Assembly (NCBI GenBank): GCA_021823905.1
Contig: JAKALX010000008.1
Span: 1 to 21,723, forward strand
From: Chloroflexota bacterium
GTDB taxonomy: Bacteria; Chloroflexota; Dehalococcoidia; Tepidiformales; Tepidiformaceae
Length of the DNA stretch: 21,723 bases
Direction: 5' to 3'
Shown here: positions 14,728 through 21,723 of the stretch, in pieces
How positions within the stretch are numbered: the first letter of the stretch is position 1
Layout of the letters: each line of letters begins with the position of its first letter
Notes under the pieces: model-generated
Databases searched by the model: none
What the model saw: only the letters and a program-made list of their open reading frames with translations
Told to the model about the DNA's origin: nothing
Position numbers and translations under genes: made by a program

Positions 14728-15258
14728 ATGTCCGCCACCGATTTCATGGCCCAAACGCTCGAGTTCGTCCATCGCGGCTTCCTGGGCGCCGGGGACGGTC
14801 TGTCGGAAGAGCAGTTGCATTTCGTGCCGGAGGGTCAGTCCCATTCCATAGCCTGGTGCATGTGGCACGGGGCGCGCATCGAGGATCTCTTCTTCCAGCA
14901 GATCTTCCAGGGAAAACCGAGCGAATGGGAGACCGGCGGCTGGGCAGCGAAGACTGGTCTCCCCGAAAAGGGATTCGGGACCGGACAGCCGGTCGATGAG
15001 GCGAAGCGGGTGCGGATCGCTTCGCGCGACGCGTTCCGGGATTACCAGTCGCGAGTCGCCGAGCTGGCCACCACCTACCTGTCGAGCCTCACCGACGCGG
15101 ATTTGCAGCGCGAGGTGAAGCTCGGAGAGCGCACGGAAACGCTCGGCCAGTCCATAAACCTCCACCTGGTCATCCACCTGAACGGCCATCGCGGGGAGAT
15201 CAACCTGCTGCGGGGGATGATGGGATTCGAGCCGGTGCTCCTCAATCAAGGCGGCTGA
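14728..15258 (+). CDS. DinB-family putative metal-binding protein
   Basis: Four-helix-bundle protein of the DinB/YfiT-like superfamily, 176 residues, a normal length for the family. Members bind a divalent metal through three His, and some are thiol-dependent transferases. Here His47 (CMWHGARIED) and the pair His150/His154 (HLVIHLNGHRGEI) are in the expected places. GGGAGG lies eight bases before the ATG. It converges with rodA, with only seven bases between the two stop codons, and no clear bidirectional terminator is visible. The substrate is unknown and its neighbours do not suggest one. Confidence 0.82.
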   Translation: MSATDFMAQTLEFVHRGFLGAGDGLSEEQLHFVPEGQSHSIAWCMWHGARIEDLFFQQIFQGKPSEWETGGWAAKTGLPEKGFGTGQPVDEAKRVRIASRDAFRDYQSRVAELATTYLSSLTDADLQREVKLGERTETLGQSINLHLVIHLNGHRGEINLLRGMMGFEPVLLNQGG

Positions 15259-15265
15259 CGCCAGC

Positions 15266-16411
15266 TCAGATCTGCCGGTATGCCCTGTGGCGCATGACGA
15301 TGCTCTGGAGAATGCCCAGGCCGATGAACAGCGTCACCATCGAGCTGCCGCCCTGGCTGACGAACGGCAGCGGGATGCCGGTGACAGGGAAGAGGCTCAC
15401 GTTCACCGCCACGTTGATGAACGTCTGCATCAGGATGAGCACGACGATGCCGACCGCCACCAGCTGCCCTGCCGTATCGCCAGCGATCTGCGCCGCCCGT
15501 ATCCCTCGAAACAGCAGGATGCCGAAGAGGGTAAACAGCCCCATCGCGCCGACGAACCCGAGCTCCTCGCCCAGCACGCTGAAGATGAAGTCCTTCGTCG
15601 GCACCTTGAGGTAGCCGCGCTGCGTTTGTTGTCCGTTCGTCAGTCCGGTTCCCAGCAGCTGGCCCGAGCCGATCGCGATCTTCGCCTGGATGACATTGTA
15701 GCTGTCGCCCAGGGGGTCCTTTTCGGGATCGACCAGGATCGCAACGCGCGTGACCTGGTAGTCGGCGATGAAGAAGGTCCAGAGAAACGGCATCGCGGCC
15801 ACGAAGAGCGCACCCATCACCAGCAGATGCCCCCGGTTCACGCCCGCAACGATGACGACGCCGACCCAGATCGACGCAATAACAACGCTCGTGCCAAGGT
15901 CCGGCTCAACGAACACGAGCCCGGCCGTCGGCGCCACGATGGCAAGAGAGAGGAGCAGGGCGCGGAGATCCCGGGCGTCGCCGCCATGCTCGCTGAAGAA
16001 GCGCGCCAGCGCCAGGATCGTCGCCAGCTTGGCGAACTCCGACGGTTGTACCTGGACGGGACCGACGTTGAACCAGCGCGTCGAGCCGAAGGCGCTGTGG
16101 CCGAAGACCAGGATGACCACGAGCGACACCAGTCCCAGGGCGTACAGAACCCACGCGTAGTGCGTCAGGTAGTGGTAGTCAAGCTTCGAAACGAGCAGCA
16201 TGGCGGCGATGCCCGCCGAAGCGAACACCACCTGCTTGGCCACCGGATTCGAGAAGCTGGCGACCGGCCCAACGTAGCTACGAGAAGAGCCGCTGTAGAT
16301 CAGCAGCAAGCCGACGACCACCAGGGCGAGCGCCGGCAGAAACAGCGCGTAGTCGAACCGGTCCCAGCCACGGAAAACGCTGCGTTGGCGGCCGTAGCTG
16401 AGCGTGCTCAA
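15266..16411 (-). CDS. rodA: RodA, SEDS-family peptidoglycan glycosyltransferase
   Basis: Lipid II polymerase of the elongasome, 381 residues, working as a pair with the class B PBP encoded just upstream. About ten membrane helices are visible. SEDS signature segments include QPSEFAKLA (122-130), EPDLGTS (169-175) and the extracellular loop QRGYLKVPTKDFIFSVLGEELGF, in which Asp274 corresponds to the catalytic Asp of the family. The C-terminus has TGIPLPFVSQGGSSM, the usual SEDS end. Its start codon overlaps the stop of the PBP gene (ATGA), so translation is coupled. It is the last gene of the cell-shape operon. Confidence 0.96.
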   Translation of the reverse strand: MSTLSYGRQRSVFRGWDRFDYALFLPALALVVVGLLLIYSGSSRSYVGPVASFSNPVAKQVVFASAGIAAMLLVSKLDYHYLTHYAWVLYALGLVSLVVILVFGHSAFGSTRWFNVGPVQVQPSEFAKLATILALARFFSEHGGDARDLRALLLSLAIVAPTAGLVFVEPDLGTSVVIASIWVGVVIVAGVNRGHLLVMGALFVAAMPFLWTFFIADYQVTRVAILVDPEKDPLGDSYNVIQAKIAIGSGQLLGTGLTNGQQTQRGYLKVPTKDFIFSVLGEELGFVGAMGLFTLFGILLFRGIRAAQIAGDTAGQLVAVGIVVLILMQTFINVAVNVSLFPVTGIPLPFVSQGGSSMVTLFIGLGILQSIVMRHRAYRQI

Positions 16412-18342
16412 TGCTTCACGTTCTTCATGAAGTAGTCGAATATCTTGCTCGCAATCGGCGCTGCCTTCTCACCACCGATGCCCAGGTCGTAGTACACGGT
16501 CACGACAACCTCGGGGTCGTTGAACGGCGCGAACCCGGTGAACCAGGCGTGCTGCAACGTCTTCCCCGTCTTCGGGTCCGTGAACTCGGCCGTCCCGGTT
16601 TTGCCGGCGATGTCGACATTCGAGCGAAAGGCGTTGTGGCCGGCGCCGAGGGCCAGGTCGACGGATTGGTGCATACCCTCGCGGATCTCGGCGAGGTGTT
16701 CCGCCGAGACGCCCACGTCTTTGGACTGCGTCTGGATCGTCCGCACGACATGCCCGTCCGGGGCAACGACGGCATTGGCCACGTGCGGCGTGAGCAGCTT
16801 GCCTCCATTCGCCACTGCCGCCGTCATGCGTGCCACCTGGATCGGCGTGGCCGTCACGTCGCCCTGGCCGATGCCCATGAAGCAGGTGTCGGAGTAATAC
16901 CAGTCGGCATCTTCGGGGCGGAACCCGGGGCCGGTGTGCGTTCGCTTCTTCCACGCGGGGTCCGGGATGAGCCCGTCGAACTCGCCGTCGAGGTCGATAC
17001 CTGTCGCCGAGCCAAAGCCGTACTTTCGCGCCCAGTTGCCCAGGATTACCGCGCCGGTTCCGAAGTCGGAGCTGAGCCCAGGGCGCCCGTAGCCGAGGAG
17101 GCCGCACGAAGCCATGTAGAAGAAGATGTTGGAGGAGTAGGCGATCCCCTTGTAGATGTTGATGCCGGGCCCCTGCGCGCGCCAGTCGACGAGTGGGTAG
17201 ATCACCCCGTTCTCGCCCTTGATTTCGAGCACCGCGGAGGGGATGTCCACGCTCGTCGACGGCGTTATGTTCCCGGTCTCGAGCGCGGCGGAGGCCGTCA
17301 CGAGCTTGAACGTGGAGCCCGGCGCCGCCGGTGCGAGCGCGTGGTTGAGGAACGGGTCGCGAACGTGGTCGTTGGCCAGCGCCTGGTACTCAGCCTGGTG
17401 GTTGGCGGGGTCCGCCGTGATGGCTGGATCGTAGCCCGGCACCGAGACGATGGCGTATACCTCGCCGGTTTTCGGGCTCATGACAACCGCGGCCGCGGTC
17501 TTAGCGTGCCATGTCGCGTCGTCGAGCGAGCCCGAGAGCAGCTCGTAAACGTAGTCCTGCAAGCCCTTGTCGATCGCCAGTTGGAGGCTGTTCCCCGAGA
17601 CGGGGGCCTGCGTTTTCAGCGAACTGATGAGGTGCCCCGCGGCGTCCTGCTCACTCGCGTCGAAGCCGGGTTGGCCGCGCAAGTCCTGCTCGTAGATCGA
17701 CTCAAGGCCGGTGATTCCGACCGGCTCGTTCAGGTCGTAGCCCGCCTTCGCGTACTTCGCGCGTGTCTCCTGCCGCTGCGCGCCAATGTAGCCAAGGATA
17801 TGGGCGAATGCGTCGCCGCCGAGGTACTCGCGGCCAGGCGTCACGTTGAGCTTTACGCCGGGCATGTCCGTCGTCGCTTCATCCAGCGTGAGCGCCTCTT
17901 GCTCGGTCAGTGGCTCCTTGAGCTTGATCTCGAGGCCGGCCTGGTTCGCCTTTTCCGCGTCCTTCACCTTCACCTGGATCTCGACTGCCGGCACGCCGAG
18001 CAGATCTTCGAGCTTCTGGTAGATCTTGAACCGCACCGCGCTGTCATCCGGGAGCAGCTCCGGCGTGATCGAGGCCGAATAGACGGGCTTGTTCGCGACC
18101 AGCGGCACGCCGTTGCGGTCTGCGATCAGCCCGCGCGGCGGCAGGATATTCTGCTCCACGATGTGGTTCTCGCGAGAGCGGCGCGCGTAGTCGGCGCCGT
18201 TCAGGATCTGCATATAGACCAGCCGCAATCCGAGCACACCGAAGAGGACAACCACCAGGACGCGGAGGAACACCAGATTCCCGTGCGGGCGGTTGCGGCT
18301 CTGTCCAGCCGGGCTGCGGTAGCCTTCGTCGAGGAGACTCAT
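16408..18342 (-). CDS. mrdA: penicillin-binding protein 2, class B transpeptidase of the elongasome
   Basis: Membrane-anchored D,D-transpeptidase that crosslinks glycan made by RodA, 644 residues. One membrane helix lies at about 23-45. The pedestal region contains RGLIADRNGVPLV (70-82). The transpeptidase domain has all three active-site motifs: S343-T-F-K346, S403-S-N405 and K581-T-G583, with the conserved GIGQGDVTATP (490-500) between the last two. The start lies four bases after the mreD stop without a clear ribosome site, which points to translational coupling. The gene is also called pbpA in many genomes; pairing with rodA and mreBCD supports the elongation rather than the division paralog. 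Confidence 0.95.
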   Translation of the reverse strand: MSLLDEGYRSPAGQSRNRPHGNLVFLRVLVVVLFGVLGLRLVYMQILNGADYARRSRENHIVEQNILPPRGLIADRNGVPLVANKPVYSASITPELLPDDSAVRFKIYQKLEDLLGVPAVEIQVKVKDAEKANQAGLEIKLKEPLTEQEALTLDEATTDMPGVKLNVTPGREYLGGDAFAHILGYIGAQRQETRAKYAKAGYDLNEPVGITGLESIYEQDLRGQPGFDASEQDAAGHLISSLKTQAPVSGNSLQLAIDKGLQDYVYELLSGSLDDATWHAKTAAAVVMSPKTGEVYAIVSVPGYDPAITADPANHQAEYQALANDHVRDPFLNHALAPAAPGSTFKLVTASAALETGNITPSTSVDIPSAVLEIKGENGVIYPLVDWRAQGPGINIYKGIAYSSNIFFYMASCGLLGYGRPGLSSDFGTGAVILGNWARKYGFGSATGIDLDGEFDGLIPDPAWKKRTHTGPGFRPEDADWYYSDTCFMGIGQGDVTATPIQVARMTAAVANGGKLLTPHVANAVVAPDGHVVRTIQTQSKDVGVSAEHLAEIREGMHQSVDLALGAGHNAFRSNVDIAGKTGTAEFTDPKTGKTLQHAWFTGFAPFNDPEVVVTVYYDLGIGGEKAAPIASKIFDYFMKNVKH

Positions 18343-18346
18343 GCGT

Positions 18347-18859
18347 TCAGTAGTGGCTTCCTTGCAGCGACAGCCGCTGGCCTCCCCATCCTATGAAACG
18401 CAGGGGGACATAGGCGACGGTAAGTAAGGCAAGGTCGAGGAAAGCGCCGGGAATAAGCACGTCGAGAACCAGCGCGCCGAACGACGGGTCGGCTCCCTGC
18501 GCGATCGCGCCGAACGCAAGCACGCCCCTCAGCCAGAAACCAGCCACCACCAGCGCGATCGCCGCACGGGGGTACTCCCACAACGGCACCCGCCAGTCTT
18601 CCAGCGCGGCCGCGAACGGCAGCAGTGGCAGGTACGCGATAACCAGCAAGCCAGGCGCACGGTCCGACGCGAACCCTTGAAACAGCGCCAGCGCCGGCAG
18701 GCCCGCCATCACCGAACCGGGCCCGGCGAACAGCGCCAGCAGCAACAGAAGCAGCAGGCCCAGTTCCGGCACGGCGCCCCTGATCGTGAAGAGCGGGGCC
18801 ACGGTCACCTGCGCCAGGGCAACGATCACCAGCAGCGCCGTCACCCCCACGCCTTTCAT
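18347..18859 (-). CDS. mreD: MreD, rod shape-determining membrane protein
   Basis: Small polytopic membrane protein of 170 residues with five or six hydrophobic stretches (for example 6-24, 31-47 and 100-118). MreD is poorly conserved in sequence, so the call rests on length, topology and the invariable position between mreC and the PBP2 gene. The start overlaps the mreC stop by four bases. It would link MreC, PBP2 and RodA in the membrane. A second frame on the same strand is open over the same stretch but is Arg-rich and lacks membrane segments, so it was discarded. Confidence 0.88.
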   Translation of the reverse strand: MKGVGVTALLVIVALAQVTVAPLFTIRGAVPELGLLLLLLLALFAGPGSVMAGLPALALFQGFASDRAPGLLVIAYLPLLPFAAALEDWRVPLWEYPRAAIALVVAGFWLRGVLAFGAIAQGADPSFGALVLDVLIPGAFLDLALLTVAYVPLRFIGWGGQRLSLQGSHY

Positions 18860-19686
18860 GGCCCCGTCGCGCCAATCCGTTGGGGCGTAAAGCTCGTCAG
18901 CACGAGCACGGTGCTCACCGTGGAGACCCGCACCAGCGGCTCCACCTTCACCTTCCGGAAGAGATCCTGCGGCGTTCCCGAAACCTCGCTGACCCGGCCG
19001 ATCGTGTAGTTCGGCGGATAGTTGCCGCCGAGGCCGGAGGTGACCACAGTGTCGCCAACCTTCGCGTCGGCCTGGGAGAGGTCGAACGTAAGCGTGCGAC
19101 CCGGGTTTCCCTGGACGATGCCGAGCGCCTTCGACTCCAGGATCTGGGCGTTCACCTTGCTCTTGGTGTCGGTGATCAGCCGGACGAAGGCGGTGTTCGG
19201 GTTGACGGTGATGACCGTGCCGACAAGGCTCCCCTGGGCCGAGAGCACCACCATTCCGGTCTTGAGCCCCGCGTTCGCTCCCTTGTCGATGCTCACCGTC
19301 TCCGTGAATGGCGAGCTATCCCGGCCAACCACGCTGGCCGCCACGTGGGTCTCGGCGCCGCCGCTCTGCGCAATCTTGAGGGCCTGCCTGAGGTCGTTCA
19401 CCTGCTCGGCGTCCTGCTGCAGGCTCGTGATCTTGTTGCGAAGATCCTCGTTTTCGACGCGCAGCTTTGCATTCTCGTTCTGCAGGTCGTTGAGATTGCC
19501 AATGTTCGCCAGCGAGGAAGCCACCGGTTCGAAGACCGTTGTGAGCACATTCTCGAACGGCGCGGCGGCCTGGAGGAACAGCCCCTGAAACGGCGACATG
19601 AGACCGACCTGGCTCATGACGGCGAACACGAAGGCCAGGGCGATCATCCCCCCAACCCACCACGTATACCGCGAGAACATCACCAT
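18856..19686 (-). CDS. mreC: MreC, elongasome scaffold protein
   Basis: Bitopic protein of 276 residues that organises the elongation machinery and regulates PBP2. A membrane helix (about 10-30) is followed by a coiled coil (about 62-108, NDLQNENAKLRVENEDLRNK and on) and a double beta-barrel domain (about 113-265) with GLKTGMVVLSAQGSLVGTV and GDTVVTSGLGGNYPPNYTIG, both typical MreC patterns. No strong ribosome site precedes the ATG at 19686; an alternative ATG two codons later is possible. It follows mreB by 27 bases. Confidence 0.95.
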   Translation of the reverse strand: MVMFSRYTWWVGGMIALAFVFAVMSQVGLMSPFQGLFLQAAAPFENVLTTVFEPVASSLANIGNLNDLQNENAKLRVENEDLRNKITSLQQDAEQVNDLRQALKIAQSGGAETHVAASVVGRDSSPFTETVSIDKGANAGLKTGMVVLSAQGSLVGTVITVNPNTAFVRLITDTKSKVNAQILESKALGIVQGNPGRTLTFDLSQADAKVGDTVVTSGLGGNYPPNYTIGRVSEVSGTPQDLFRKVKVEPLVRVSTVSTVLVLTSFTPQRIGATGP

Positions 19687-19713
19687 GGGTGCATCCGGGC
19701 CCGCAGCCCGATG

Positions 19714-20775
19714 CTACCGCCCATTCCGGCGCGAGGCCAACTGCGACTGAACCTTCTGCAGAAGAATTGATTCCTCCAACACCTCGCCCGCACCACGCAC
19801 GACGCACAGCAGCGGGTCTTCAGCGACGTAAACGGGGAACCGCGTCTCCTGGCTCAGCCGGCGGTCGAGCCCTCGCAACAACGCGCCGCCTCCCGCGAGC
19901 GCGATGCCGTGCGCCATCAGATCGCTCACCAGCTCCGGCGGCGTCACCTCGATCGACGAGCGCACCGCCTCCACGATCGCGCTGATCGACCCGGCCAGCG
20001 CGTCACGGATTTCCACCGTGCTGACTTCGACGGACTTCGGCAGCCCCGTGGCCAGGTCGCGGCCACGCATGTCGATGGTCTCCTCGGGATCGAGCGGCGC
20101 GGCCGAACCCGCCGTCTTCTTGATTTCCTCAGCGGTGCGCTCACCGATGAGGAGGTTATGGACCTGGCGGGCATAGGCCATGATGTCCTGGTCCATCTCG
20201 TCGCCCGCCACGCGGATCGACGTTGAGACCACCATGCCGCCAAGTGAGATGACGGCCACCTCCGTCGTGCCGCCACCGATGTCCACAATCATGCAGCCAG
20301 CTGCTTCCATGACCGGCAGCCCGGCGCCAATCGCCGCGGCCATCGGCTCCTCGATCAGGAAACAACTCCTGGCGCCGGCGTTGAGCGCCGCGTCGTGGAC
20401 CGCCCGTTTCTCGACCTCGGTGACACCGCTGGGAATACCCACCACCACCCGCGGTTGGGCCAGGAATGATCGGTCATGCACGGCCCGGATGAAGTAGCTG
20501 AGCATCTTCTCGGTGACTTCGAAGTCCGAGATGACGCCGTCGCGGAGGGGGCGGACGGCGACGATGTTCGCCGGCGTCCGGCCCACCATGCGCTTGGCTT
20601 CGCCGCCGATCGCCAGGATCTTCTTGGTCACGCGATCGATCGCGACGACGGAAGGCTCGTCGATGACGATGCCGCGGCCCCTCACCATGACCAGGGTGTT
20701 CGCAGTCCCCAGGTCAATCGCGATGTCGTGCGAAAGGAACCCGAAGAGACTGGTAAGAGGATGAAAGATGCCCAC
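19714..20775 (-). CDS. mreB: MreB, actin-like cell-shape filament protein
   Basis: Bacterial actin homologue that guides lateral wall synthesis. The chosen start is a GTG at 20775 giving 353 residues, close to the family norm of about 340-350. Nucleotide-binding motifs are DLGTANTLV (21-29), the phosphate-2 motif DIGGGTTEVAV (165-175), VVVGIPSGVTEVE (110-122) and the adenosine motif ALAGGGALLRG. The N-terminal HPLTSLFGFLSHDIAIDLGT fits the amphipathic membrane-binding end of MreB. The ribosome site ahead of the GTG is weak. It is the first gene of a five-gene operon mreB-mreC-mreD-mrdA-rodA. Confidence 0.95.
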   Translation of the reverse strand: MGIFHPLTSLFGFLSHDIAIDLGTANTLVMVRGRGIVIDEPSVVAIDRVTKKILAIGGEAKRMVGRTPANIVAVRPLRDGVISDFEVTEKMLSYFIRAVHDRSFLAQPRVVVGIPSGVTEVEKRAVHDAALNAGARSCFLIEEPMAAAIGAGLPVMEAAGCMIVDIGGGTTEVAVISLGGMVVSTSIRVAGDEMDQDIMAYARQVHNLLIGERTAEEIKKTAGSAAPLDPEETIDMRGRDLATGLPKSVEVSTVEIRDALAGSISAIVEAVRSSIEVTPPELVSDLMAHGIALAGGGALLRGLDRRLSQETRFPVYVAEDPLLCVVRGAGEVLEESILLQKVQSQLASRRNGR

Positions 20776-20835
20776 GAGCTGGCACGACCTGGCCCAAAAA
20801 TCGGGCGCACGCGACCGCGGTCACGCATCGAGCCT

Positions 20836-20864
20836 ATTGTACGGTCGCGCTGGTCTGTATGCGA
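20836..20864 (-). promoter_or_regulatory. candidate promoter of the mre operon
   Basis: On the minus strand TACAAT (20841 down to 20836) is a good -10 box; the -35 position 17 bases upstream reads TCGCAT and is weak. Transcription from it would give a leader of about 50 bases before the mreB GTG. The leader holds a perfect ten-base palindrome GACCGCGGTC (20813-20822) and a short GCCC/GGGC hairpin (20792-20806). The remaining gap to the ligA stop shows only a weak 5-bp hairpin at 20880-20894. Confidence 0.4.
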
Positions 20865-20918
20865 GGATCTGGTGTTTCACGCTTCGAGAAAGCGCTCGAC
20901 CTCTTTCTTATCGGTTAA

Positions 20919-21723
20919 TCAGGAGCTTCCCTCCTGTTCCTCCAGTACCGCCGGCCCCAACTTCACCAGCCGGGTGAACTGCGCCTCGTCGATGGTTCGC
21001 ACCCCCAACTGCTGCGCCTTCGCGAGCTTCGAACCCGTCTCGGTCCCGGTTCCGACCACCAGCAGCGTGGTTGACTTGCCTACCGAGCCGCCAACCTTTC
21101 CGCCCAGCTCGCGGATCAGCTCCTCCGCCTCGGGCCGTGACATGCTCTCCAGCTTCCCGGTCACAACGATCGTCAGGCCCGCGAGCAAGCCGCTCCCCGG
21201 CGCGCTTCGCGCCTCGACGGGGTTCACGCCGGCCGCGACCAGCCGGCCGATGATCTCCTGGTTCTGCGGCCGCGCCGCCCAGTCGACGATGCTCTGCGAC
21301 ACCACCGGCCCAATACCCTCAATCGTCTGCAACTCGTCCACGGTCGCGCGAGCGAGCGCTGGCAGGCTGCCGAAGTGTGCCGCCAGCAAGCGGGCCGTTT
21401 CGAATCCGACGTGGCGGATGCCAAGCGCGAAGATCACGTTCGTGAGCGGCCGGCTCTTGCTCTTTTCGATGCCTGCGAGGAGGTTCTCCGCGGTCTTGCT
21501 CAGGCGGCCGTCCTTCGTCCGGAATTCGTCGCTCGCCCCCAGGCGCTCCGCCGAGAGGTCGTACACCTCGGCGAGGTTGGCCACGAGGCCCCGGTCGAAG
21601 AGGATCGCCGCCATCCGCTCGCCCAGCCCTTCGATGTCCATCGCCCCGCGGCTGGCGAAGTGCTCGAGCAGACGAATCTGCTGCGCCGGGCAGGCGAGGT
21701 TCGGACAGTAGACCGCCGCCTCC
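20919..21723 (-). CDS. ligA: NAD-dependent DNA ligase LigA, C-terminal part (runs off the right edge)
   Basis: Seals nicks in duplex DNA using NAD+. Only the last 267 residues are in the window; the frame is open to 21722 and the adenylation and OB domains lie beyond the edge. The visible part begins with the second half of the zinc finger, CPNLACPAQ (two of the four Cys), followed by MDIEGLGERM. Helix-hairpin-helix repeats follow (ALGIRHVGFETARLLAAHFG and TIEGIGPVVSQSI). The C-terminal BRCT domain (about the last 90 residues) has LTIVVTGKLESMSR and ELGGKVGGSVGKSTTLLV. It is transcribed toward mreB but separated from it by 143 bases with a candidate promoter. Confidence 0.95.
   Translation of the reverse strand, partial: EAAVYCPNLACPAQQIRLLEHFASRGAMDIEGLGERMAAILFDRGLVANLAEVYDLSAERLGASDEFRTKDGRLSKTAENLLAGIEKSKSRPLTNVIFALGIRHVGFETARLLAAHFGSLPALARATVDELQTIEGIGPVVSQSIVDWAARPQNQEIIGRLVAAGVNPVEARSAPGSGLLAGLTIVVTGKLESMSRPEAEELIRELGGKVGGSVGKSTTLLVVGTGTETGSKLAKAQQLGVRTIDEAQFTRLVKLGPAVLEEQEGSS

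Noticed and set aside
16411..18396. Long plus-strand open frame of 661 codons opposite the PBP2 gene
   Set aside because: It is a shadow of mrdA caused by codon bias; the minus-strand protein has all three transpeptidase motifs.
18339..18875. Alternative minus-strand frame of 178 codons over mreD
   Set aside because: It is Arg/Gly-rich without membrane segments, whereas the chosen frame gives a hydrophobic MreD-like protein coupled by overlap with mreC.
1..21723. tRNA, rRNA, CRISPR arrays, insertion sequences, phage or integrase genes
   Set aside because: No such structure was seen on either strand: no tRNA-like cloverleaf or T-loop pattern in the gaps, no regularly spaced repeats and no transposase motifs. 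A tool search could still find small non-coding RNAs.

Overview
The window is about 21.7 kb of GC-rich bacterial chromosome with densely packed genes and no sign of phage, insertion sequence, CRISPR or RNA genes. Gene content (MreB/C/D, PBP2 and RodA for a rod-shaped wall; many lipoproteins; a Tat-exported iron-sulfur protein with an NrfD partner; a fused two-domain CaiB/BaiF CoA-transferase) and strong G/C bias at third codon positions would fit a Chloroflexota bacterium (Dehalococcoidia/Tepidiformia-like). This placement is inference; no rRNA or diagnostic marker is present.

Left part (1-2587, minus strand): a NarL/FixJ-type response regulator followed by its membrane PAS-containing histidine kinase. 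They are transcribed away from the redox locus and share its upstream region.

Central part (2588-about 11010, plus strand): this is the unusual region. A tightly coupled three-gene operon (overlaps ATGA and TAATG) encodes a Tat-secreted protein with sixteen Cys for four [4Fe-4S] clusters, an NrfD/PsrC/ActC-type quinone-interacting membrane protein, and an exported membrane-anchored cupredoxin with a CuA-like but altered ligand motif. No molybdopterin catalytic subunit or cytochrome is present. Behind it come four lipoprotein genes: one with a coiled coil and a Pro-rich linker, two full-length tandem paralogs of 530 residues that each carry an internal A-B-A'-B' duplication, and one small lipoprotein. 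A frameshifted relic of the 3' end of a further paralog follows, and a rho-independent terminator closes the locus. A 35-bp element (28 of 35 positions identical, no gaps) lies upstream of both the iron-sulfur gene and the first 530-residue lipoprotein gene, which suggests the two transcription units are co-regulated. The working picture is an outward-facing electron-transfer module (quinol to NrfD to Fe-S to copper protein, or the reverse) with a set of dedicated surface lipoproteins under a two-component system. The substrate is unknown.

Metabolic part (11082-15258, plus strand): a zinc-dependent medium-chain alcohol dehydrogenase, a fused double CaiB/BaiF CoA-transferase whose N-terminal half seems to lack the catalytic Asp, and a DinB-family protein, each with a plausible promoter of its own.

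Right part (15266-21723, minus strand): a conventional cell-shape operon mreB-mreC-mreD-mrdA(PBP2)-rodA, tightly packed and with its own promoter upstream of mreB, preceded by the C-terminal part of the NAD-dependent DNA ligase gene ligA, which runs off the right edge.
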